A DNA stretch of 8,947 bases. Origin: DATGLW01 sp035293965 (lineage in GTDB: Bacteria; Actinomycetota; Acidimicrobiia; Acidimicrobiales; RAAP-2). The stretch covers positions 1-8,947 of the forward strand of contig DATGLW010000128.1 in the NCBI GenBank assembly GCA_035293965.1, given 5' to 3'. A program made the translations under genes and the position numbers. Shown here in pieces: positions 4,855-8,947 of this stretch; the first letter of the stretch is position 1, and every line of letters starts with the position of its first letter. The notes below the pieces were generated by a model that was given only the letters and a program-made list of their open reading frames with translations, was not told the DNA's origin and did no database searches.

Positions 4855-5316
4855 ATGATGGAGTCTGCCGATCTTCCAAAGGCATTTCAGATGTGGGCAT
4901 CGGCAGCCGGAACGGGGAGAGTCCCGAGCCCCAAGCGACTCGTACCATTCCACGACTTCCAAGCGACGGTCGCGGCTTGCCTTCACATCATCGCGGCCGC
5001 ATGGCGGAGTCGTCGAGGACTGCCTCTACTTGGAGCCGTCGGCGTTCCGCTCGCCATGGTGGCGACCGCTGGCTGCGGCGAATGGTGGGCTTGGATGCCA
5101 CTTCTGCTATGCGCATACGGCTGCGCTCCGTCCTCACGAATCGAGTGGCTCCTAACCTGCGAGGAAGGGATCGTCGGAACGGTATGGGCTTCAGTGGGTG
5201 TCAACGCCATGCAGACGTTCCCCTCGACCCTCGACCTGGTCGGCGTGGTGTGGGTCGCGTTTCCGGCCGCGCTCGCCGTCGTCGGCTGGTGGTCACACCG
5301 CCGCTTCGGTGAGTGA
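4855..5316 (+). CDS. Predicted membrane protein, 153 residues, unknown family
   Basis: After a soluble N-terminus of about 34 residues, hydrophobic segments lie at about 35-50, 56-74, 77-92 and 126-146. The last two contain paired tryptophans (E-W-W-A-W-M and V-V-G-W-W). This suggests three or four membrane passes ending in a basic tail (S-H-R-R-F-G-E). The start is ATG 4855 or the adjacent ATG 4858; GGAA lies only a few bases upstream, so the ribosome site is weak. The first half uses more A/T third positions than nearby genes, hinting at a different origin. The TGA at 5314-5316 is one base from the stop codon of the M48 gene on the other strand. Such tight convergent packing supports both ends. 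No family is recognised. Confidence 0.55.
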   Translation: MMESADLPKAFQMWASAAGTGRVPSPKRLVPFHDFQATVAACLHIIAAAWRSRRGLPLLGAVGVPLAMVATAGCGEWWAWMPLLLCAYGCAPSSRIEWLLTCEEGIVGTVWASVGVNAMQTFPSTLDLVGVVWVAFPAALAVVGWWSHRRFGE

Positions 5317-5317
5317 G

Positions 5318-6556
5318 CTACCGGCGCCGCCAGAAGAAGAGGAGCCGCTTCAGTTCGCTTGACGTTGGCCCTCGAAGGTCGTCTTCGAGAAGTTCGGCAT
5401 CGTCCGGCCGCGGTTCCTGGAGCCGCTCGATGCGCAACTCGATCGGCGGATGCGTTGCGAACACCGCCCGCTCCCATCCCGTCCGGCCGCCCTCGAAGGC
5501 GCCGAGCTTGCGCAGCGCCGAAGTGAGCGGCTCCGCCAGCCCGATCTTCGCGGCGTAAGCGTCCGCCTCGAACTCGTACTGTCGTTGTGAAGCGGCGAGC
5601 GTCGGGGCGATGACGAGCGTCGTGATGACCCACGCTGGCCAGGCGATCAGCCACCCGACGATTGCGAGGAAGCCTCGGGGTGCTCGGATGCCCATGGTCT
5701 CCGGCTGTGCCTGGCCCTGCGTCGAGCCCGCGAGCCACATGCCGAGGTTGTAGATGACCGCGACGGGGAGTGCCGCGACCCACACGATCCGCATGCCGAC
5801 GGAGTCACCGCTCCGCCAGTGCGCCAGCTCGTGGGCGAGCACCGCCTCCAGCTCGTCGTCTCCGAGCATCTGGAGGAGCCCCTTCGTTATCACGATGGTG
5901 CGCATGTGCGACCACGCGTTCGGGATCACGGCGTCGTCCATGGCGAAGCGCGGGAGCGCCCCGAGATCCATCCGCTGCCCGACGTACTGGACGAGCGGCG
6001 CGATCCGGCGCACCTCGTCGCGGCTCAGGCGGCGATAGCCGCGAAGCCGGAGCCCGAGTCGCTCGAAGGCGGCGATGAGGATGACGACGAACGTGGTGAT
6101 GATGGCGCCGATGCCAAAGGAGATCGACACGGACATGAGCCGGTACTGAAAGAGATTCCGAAGGACGAAGAGGAAGCCGCCGACGGCACCGAGCACGATG
6201 CCGAGGAAGACGGAGAGCACCGTCACCTGGCCGATGCCGATGTCGAAGAGGGCATGGCTCACCGCCGGGTTCGTCTCGATCCCGGCGACGACGAGGATGC
6301 CGAGCAACGCCCCGAGCAGCGCGCCCCACAGCGACAACCACACGCCCGTCCATCCGGTGAGGAGGGAGAGGATCACCGCCCACGGATGGCGGTAGAGCCC
6401 ACTTCTCAGCCACTGCACGCCGTCGTCGTACTCGGCGGGCACGCTTTCCACGACTGCCTTGGACCGTGCCGGAGTCGGGTCGGGCGGCTGAGGGTCCGGG
6501 TTGGCGATCGGACCGAGCGCGATCGGCTCCCGGCGCGGCTCGGTGTCCTCGGTCAT
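5318..6556 (-). CDS. M48-family membrane zinc metalloprotease (HtpX/Ste24-like)
   Basis: The protein has 412 residues. A Pro-rich soluble N-terminus (1-55) is followed by hydrophobic segments at about 59-93, 110-132 and 141-164. The catalytic region carries P-N-A-W-S (212-216), the zinc motif H242-E243-L-A-H246, two more membrane segments (about 257-276 and 296-320), the third-ligand motif E328-F-E-A-D332, and T-H-P-P (368-371). These appear in the order expected for M48 peptidases, which cleave membrane proteins in or near the bilayer. All catalytic residues are present. ATG 6556 lies 14 bases after the stop of the coupling ATPase gene, with G-rich GGCGGCTGGGG just ahead, so the two are almost certainly co-transcribed. 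HtpX normally serves stress quality control; the position next to a DNA-transfer ATPase suggests a role in processing or turnover of the transfer machine, which is inference. Confidence 0.9.
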   Translation of the reverse strand: MTEDTEPRREPIALGPIANPDPQPPDPTPARSKAVVESVPAEYDDGVQWLRSGLYRHPWAVILSLLTGWTGVWLSLWGALLGALLGILVVAGIETNPAVSHALFDIGIGQVTVLSVFLGIVLGAVGGFLFVLRNLFQYRLMSVSISFGIGAIITTFVVILIAAFERLGLRLRGYRRLSRDEVRRIAPLVQYVGQRMDLGALPRFAMDDAVIPNAWSHMRTIVITKGLLQMLGDDELEAVLAHELAHWRSGDSVGMRIVWVAALPVAVIYNLGMWLAGSTQGQAQPETMGIRAPRGFLAIVGWLIAWPAWVITTLVIAPTLAASQRQYEFEADAYAAKIGLAEPLTSALRKLGAFEGGRTGWERAVFATHPPIELRIERLQEPRPDDAELLEDDLRGPTSSELKRLLFFWRRR

Positions 6557-6570
6557 CCCCAGCCGCCCGA

Positions 6571-8337
6571 CTAGATCGACCTCTGGACCCGGACGATGTT
6601 CCGCCGGGCGGTGACACGAGAGAGCACGGCGGCGACGCCGACGGGCAGGCTTCGCAGGTCGTTCGGGTGGACGTCGTACTCCTCGACCTGGCGGACGCTT
6701 CCCTTCTCGCTCGTTCCGGTCTCGTAGTCGACCTGTGCCGTGAGCTGCATCGTCGTGTGGGTCCCGAACTGCGCTGCGACCAACTCGGCGTCCTTCGACT
6801 CAAGTCGGTGCGCGATGAGGACGCCCGTCGAGAGCACCGGCTGGCGGATGGCGACCAGCTCGGGGAGGTACTGCGTCGCGACGACGAGCGGCATCTTCGC
6901 CTGGCGCGCCTGGAGGAGCAGGTCGACGACCTGAGTCGCCTCCCGGAGTGCCGCGAACTCGTCGATGACGACGAGCACGGGTCGCGGAACATCGTTGCGA
7001 TTCATCGAGCGCATTCGAGCGTCTGCGACTTGCTTCAAGTCTTGGAGGACCACGCGGCCGAACAGCTCGACGTCCTCGCTCGCGCCGGTCGCGCTGAGCG
7101 AGATGTAGGTAACCCGGGGCGCCGAGAACTCCTCCTGCCAGGACAGCGCGGGGCGTTGGCGGAAGAGGTCGCCGAACGTCCCCTCCATGAGCGCGCCGAG
7201 GCGTCGCTGGAGGCCGACGAACCTGGCGGTGCCGACGCTGCCGCCGCTGTCTTCCAACTGCTGGAGCCGGGTTCGATGCTCCTCGGCCCCCTTTTCCCGA
7301 CCGAGCCGGGAGAGCCCGCCCTTGGCGAGTGCGAGGTAGATCGCCTCCAGGGTGACCGGCTGTCGTGCGGCGGAGAGCGCCCGGCAGATGACCGGCACCG
7401 CCTCCATCGCGACCTGCTTGTAAATCTCCGCCTCGCCCGAGAACGAGAACGCCCCGACGATCTTGTTCGCGACGGCGGCGGGCTCGCCGGAACAGGGGTC
7501 GTACCCGACCGAGTCCTCGTCGTAGGGGTCGACGACGGTGAGCGGCACGCCATGCCGTGAGGCGAGCGTCCGCGCCGGTCCCCCGAGTCCGGTGCCCTTG
7601 CAGTCGATGATGACGACGCCCATGCCGTTGGCGAGCGCGCCGTCGGCGAGCCGCCCGATCGTGGTCGTCTTCCCGGTGCCCGAGGCGCCGGGCAGGAAGA
7701 TGTGCTGCTCGACCTCGTTGAGGGCGAGGTCGAAAGCGCGGCTCGACGAGGAGATCGTGCCAAGCCGGATCACGCCCGGCGGGTGCGGGACGGGCGCTGG
7801 TTGTCCATCGGCCGGTGCGGGCTTCGCCGGACCGTGCCATCCCCACTCCAGCGCCCGCTTGCGCTCAGTCATCGCCCGGTACCGCGCCCACTCCTGGCCC
7901 GCGATGGTCCGGCGCCACGACCGGTTTGCCGACTCGACGACGACCAGGAGCGCCGGGCCGAGCAGCGCCTCGGGGCCGAGCGCGTGGACGATCGTCGTCC
8001 AGGCCGGGGCCGCGGCTGCCGGATCGAAGGCATGGAGCACGAGCTGCCAGGACCACGCAGGTGCGAGCGCCGTCCGATCGGTGAGCGCCGCGACGGCGCC
8101 GAGCCCGGCGACCAGCCATCGCACCACGATAGGCGTGCCGGTCGCCCGCCAGGTGGTCTTCGCCACGAGCGCCCCGGCGACCGACGCAGGCCAGGTGGCC
8201 GCGACGCCGATCCCGAGCAGGAGCAACGAGACGGCGTTCGCGTGGTCGAGGTTGTTGGCCTGCGTCGGCCGGGGGACCGGGTGGGGATCGGCTCCGGAGC
8301 GGGGCGCGGTTTTGTGCCGGTCCCCATGGTTACGCAC
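6571..8337 (-). CDS. VirD4/TraG/TraD-type coupling ATPase (conjugative DNA transfer)
   Basis: The protein has 588 residues. Hydrophobic N-terminal segments lie at about 35-60, 71-86 and 123-137; the ATPase domain begins near 190. Walker A is G217-A-S-G-T-G-K223-T-T. Walker B is V-L-V-V-I-D459-E460-F-A-A-L, followed by V-V-D-L-L-L-Q-A-R-Q-A-K and V-V-A-T-Q489, as in the TraG/TraD C-terminal (TraM-recognition) region. D-P-Y-D-E-D-S-V-G-Y-D-P (270-281) fits type IV coupling proteins, which pump the relaxase-DNA complex into the secretion channel. Start GTG 8335-8337 is chosen because GAAGGAG lies eight bases upstream; the same frame stays open 19 codons further to another GTG without such a site. 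It is first gene of an operon with the M48 protease. No relaxase or VirB4 is in view, so FtsK-like translocation by a related ATPase is the alternative. Confidence 0.9.
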   Translation of the reverse strand: MRNHGDRHKTAPRSGADPHPVPRPTQANNLDHANAVSLLLLGIGVAATWPASVAGALVAKTTWRATGTPIVVRWLVAGLGAVAALTDRTALAPAWSWQLVLHAFDPAAAAPAWTTIVHALGPEALLGPALLVVVESANRSWRRTIAGQEWARYRAMTERKRALEWGWHGPAKPAPADGQPAPVPHPPGVIRLGTISSSSRAFDLALNEVEQHIFLPGASGTGKTTTIGRLADGALANGMGVVIIDCKGTGLGGPARTLASRHGVPLTVVDPYDEDSVGYDPCSGEPAAVANKIVGAFSFSGEAEIYKQVAMEAVPVICRALSAARQPVTLEAIYLALAKGGLSRLGREKGAEEHRTRLQQLEDSGGSVGTARFVGLQRRLGALMEGTFGDLFRQRPALSWQEEFSAPRVTYISLSATGASEDVELFGRVVLQDLKQVADARMRSMNRNDVPRPVLVVIDEFAALREATQVVDLLLQARQAKMPLVVATQYLPELVAIRQPVLSTGVLIAHRLESKDAELVAAQFGTHTTMQLTAQVDYETGTSEKGSVRQVEEYDVHPNDLRSLPVGVAAVLSRVTARRNIVRVQRSI

Positions 8338-8345
8338 CGCGCCCA

Positions 8346-8352
8346 CTCCTTC
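8346..8352 (-). promoter_or_regulatory. Ribosome binding site GAAGGAG fixing the GTG 8337 start
   Basis: On the - strand GAAGGAG ends eight bases before GTG 8335-8337. It lies inside the longer open frame, which argues that translation starts at 8337 and not at the upstream GTG at 8394. Confidence 0.65.
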
Positions 8353-8532
8353 GGCGGATGATCGGCATCCCCATACCGGCGGCTCCGCGACCACCGGCCC
8401 GGCAGGAGCCGGATCGGACTGTTCCCGACGGTGTGGACCCGAGACGAACCGCCGCCGACACGGTAATGGCGACGACCCGTTTATCAGGAGAGCCCGAATC
8501 CGTGCCCCTACTAGTTACGAGTGTCTACGGGC

Positions 8533-8568
8533 CGATTTTGTTCACGTCTCAAGTGGCGAAAACAATCG
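8533..8568. repeat. Imperfect inverted repeat, 11-bp arms
   Basis: CGATTTTGTTC (8533-8543) against GAAAACAATCG (8558-8568) match at nine of eleven positions. Inside, CAC (8543-8545) and GTG (8553-8555) can also pair. It lies in the AT-richer stretch ahead of the coupling ATPase operon. Confidence 0.4.
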
Positions 8569-8581
8569 ACGCGGAAGCAAG

Positions 8582-8614
8582 TCTCGTCGAGAAATACGAA
8601 TTCTCGTGGTGAGA
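8582..8614. repeat. Stem-loop CGAGAA/TTCTCG with outer TCTC/GAGA
   Basis: Perfect 6-bp arms at 8588-8593 and 8601-8606 enclose ATACGAA. Outer arms TCTC (8582-8585) and GAGA (8611-8614) extend the symmetry. It may terminate the - strand fragment that stops at 8650, or be part of an oriT- or operator-like site. Confidence 0.4.
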
Positions 8615-8627
8615 TTTCAGTGGAAAC

Positions 8628-8641
8628 GTTCGAATGTGAAC
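8628..8641. promoter_or_regulatory. Palindrome-like site GTTC-GAATGT-GAAC
   Basis: The outer arms GTTC/GAAC are perfect. It matches the site at 1546-1559 at eleven of fourteen positions (GTTCGnnTGnGAAC). A shared regulator of the two promoter regions is possible; two sites are too few to be sure. Confidence 0.3.
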
Positions 8642-8649
8642 TCGCCCGT

Positions 8650-8826
8650 CTATTCCATTCCGGGGCCGCGCGAGGGCAGCTCGCTGTCCCGCCGGAGCAG
8701 CGGATGTTCCCATTCGCGCACGGTGATCATGTCGTCCGCCTGGTTCCGCAGAATGATGTCGAGCAGTCGAGGTGTGTTCTGCGTCTGACTTCGGCGCGGA
8801 GGGTCCACCGCGAAATGAACCAACAC
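8650..8826 (-). pseudogene. 5'-truncated reading-frame fragment next to the right-hand IS
   Basis: From base 8826 down the - strand reads 58 codons open to TAG (8650-8652), beginning V-L-V-H-F-A-V-D-P-P and containing R-L-L-D-I-I-L-R-N-Q-A-D-D-M-I. Third positions are mostly G or C, as in nearby genes. The frame enters directly from the inferred IS end at 8827, so it may be the tail of a gene whose front was lost by insertion. I do not recognise the family. It could also be non-coding. Confidence 0.3.
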
Positions 8827-8836
8827 TGACAGGCTC

Positions 8837-8856
8837 CTCGGTCCGACCGAGAGGAG
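8837..8856 (+). promoter_or_regulatory. Hairpin overlapping the transposase ribosome binding site
   Basis: CTCGGTC (8837-8843) is complementary to GACCGAG (8845-8851); in RNA the innermost pairs would open to form the loop. Outer CTC (8834-8836) can pair with GAG (8854-8856). The likely ribosome site GAGGAG (8851-8856) is thereby partly hidden in the paired arm. Confidence 0.45.
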
Positions 8857-8862
8857 CATGCA

Positions 8863-8947
8863 GTGGCCGAGGAGAGCATGGGTTCGGGCCGTCGTCGCCC
8901 CCGAGTCTTGAGTGCCGAGACGAAGTGGGAGATCTTCTTGCAGATCA
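8863..8947 (+). CDS. IS3-family transposase OrfA, N-terminal fragment
   Basis: The gene starts at GTG 8863 with GAGGAG six bases upstream and runs off the window. It reads M-A-E-E-S-M-G-S-G-R-R-R-P-R-V-L-S, then A-E-T-K-W-E-I-F-L-Q-I. The G-S-G-R-R-R-P-R-V-L-S...K-W-E-I motif is what I know from the front of OrfA proteins of high-GC IS3-type elements, where a helix-turn-helix that binds the terminal repeats follows. An ATG at 8858 is out of frame and soon closed. The downstream overlap with OrfB, where these elements usually frameshift, is outside the window. Confidence 0.7.
   Translation, partial: MAEESMGSGRRRPRVLSAETKWEIFLQI

Larger units (their letters stand above)
8353..8649. other. Intergenic region upstream of the coupling ATPase operon, AT-richer and rich in inverted repeats
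   Basis: No gene is supported here. From about 8480 to 8660 the base composition falls to roughly half GC, clearly below the flanks. It contains an imperfect 11-bp inverted repeat (8533-8543 with 8558-8568, nine of eleven matching), a perfect 6-bp stem CGAGAA/TTCTCG with outer TCTC/GAGA (8582-8614), and the palindrome at 8628-8641. The operon promoter must lie here or nearer the gene, but no convincing -35/-10 pair stands out. An origin of transfer is one possibility. Confidence 0.45.
8827..8947 (+). mobile_element. Left end of an IS3-type insertion sequence (partial)
   Basis: The inferred end is TGACAGGCTCC at 8827, 36 bases before the OrfA start. It shares TGAC-x-GG and a nearby CC with the inward-read end of the left-hand IS (8 of the first 12 positions), as imperfect IS3 terminal repeats do. 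The element is in the same orientation as the left IS, and only its first 121 bases are present. The exact boundary is inferred. Confidence 0.55.

Noticed and set aside
4313..4948. N-terminal extension of the intact Ymh-family protein to about 483 residues
   Set aside because: The extension is Arg/Pro/Ala/Thr-rich, overlaps the better-supported 64-residue gene on the other strand, and has no ribosome site. The start at 4312 fits the family length better.
7538..8788. Long + strand open frame of 416 codons opposite the coupling ATPase gene
   Set aside because: It is antisense to a gene with clear Walker A and B motifs. Its translation is low-complexity Ser/Arg/Pro/Thr with no domain, as expected from the complement of a high-GC gene. 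The same applies to 6466-7560 and 5819-6574.
1..8947. CRISPR array or tandem repeats
   Set aside because: No regularly spaced direct repeats were seen. The only clear dispersed repeat is the leader pair upstream of ssb and the ArdC gene.

Overview
The window is a high-GC stretch of bacterial accessory DNA. It looks like part of an integrative/conjugative element or plasmid of a Gram-positive actinobacterial lineage. I infer this from the codon use (mostly G or C in third positions), the GTG starts, the GGAGG-type ribosome sites and the style of the IS3-type transposase. I cannot name a genus.

Layout. Positions 1-139 are the right end of an IS3-family insertion sequence: the last codons of OrfB plus a terminal repeat. 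This IS has landed in the 3' part of a TIGR02391/Ymh-family gene (- strand, start 695). It cuts that gene inside the sequence that, in an intact relative at 3497-4312, reads R-N-P-T-A-H. Upstream of the broken gene on the same strand is a single-stranded DNA-binding protein gene (800-1183), with an 11-bp perfect hairpin between them. A divergent + strand gene (1583-2200) encodes a protein with one N-terminal membrane anchor. Next come an ArdC-type protein (ssDNA-binding N-terminal domain plus HELAH metalloprotease domain, 2439-3257, - strand) and the intact Ymh-family gene (3497-4312, - strand). Two small predicted membrane proteins lie on the + strand (4542-4736 and 4855-5316). A convergent two-gene operon on the - strand holds a VirD4/TraG-type coupling ATPase (6571-8337) followed after 14 bases by a multi-pass M48 metalloprotease (5318-6556). 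An AT-richer, inverted-repeat-rich intergenic stretch (about 8480-8649) and a 5'-truncated reading-frame fragment (8650-8826) end at a second IS3-type element, of which only the left end and the first OrfA codons (8863-8947) are present.

How the genes may work together. The coupling ATPase points to DNA transfer. SSB and ArdC are typical of proteins made early in a recipient, to coat entering single-stranded DNA and blunt restriction. The best unexplained signal is that ssb and the ArdC gene carry homologous 5' leaders of about 110 nt, each with a conserved core that can fold around an AGCCC/GGGCT stem (1238-1289 and 3313-3362). This suggests a shared control element for an entry/anti-restriction module. 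A single-strand promoter of the Frpo type is one possible explanation, but that is inference. The Ymh-family proteins may be HEPN-like ribonucleases. If so, the left IS has removed the catalytic histidine from one copy.

No relaxase, VirB4-type ATPase, integrase, tRNA, rRNA or CRISPR array is visible in this window, so the type of mobile element cannot be settled here.
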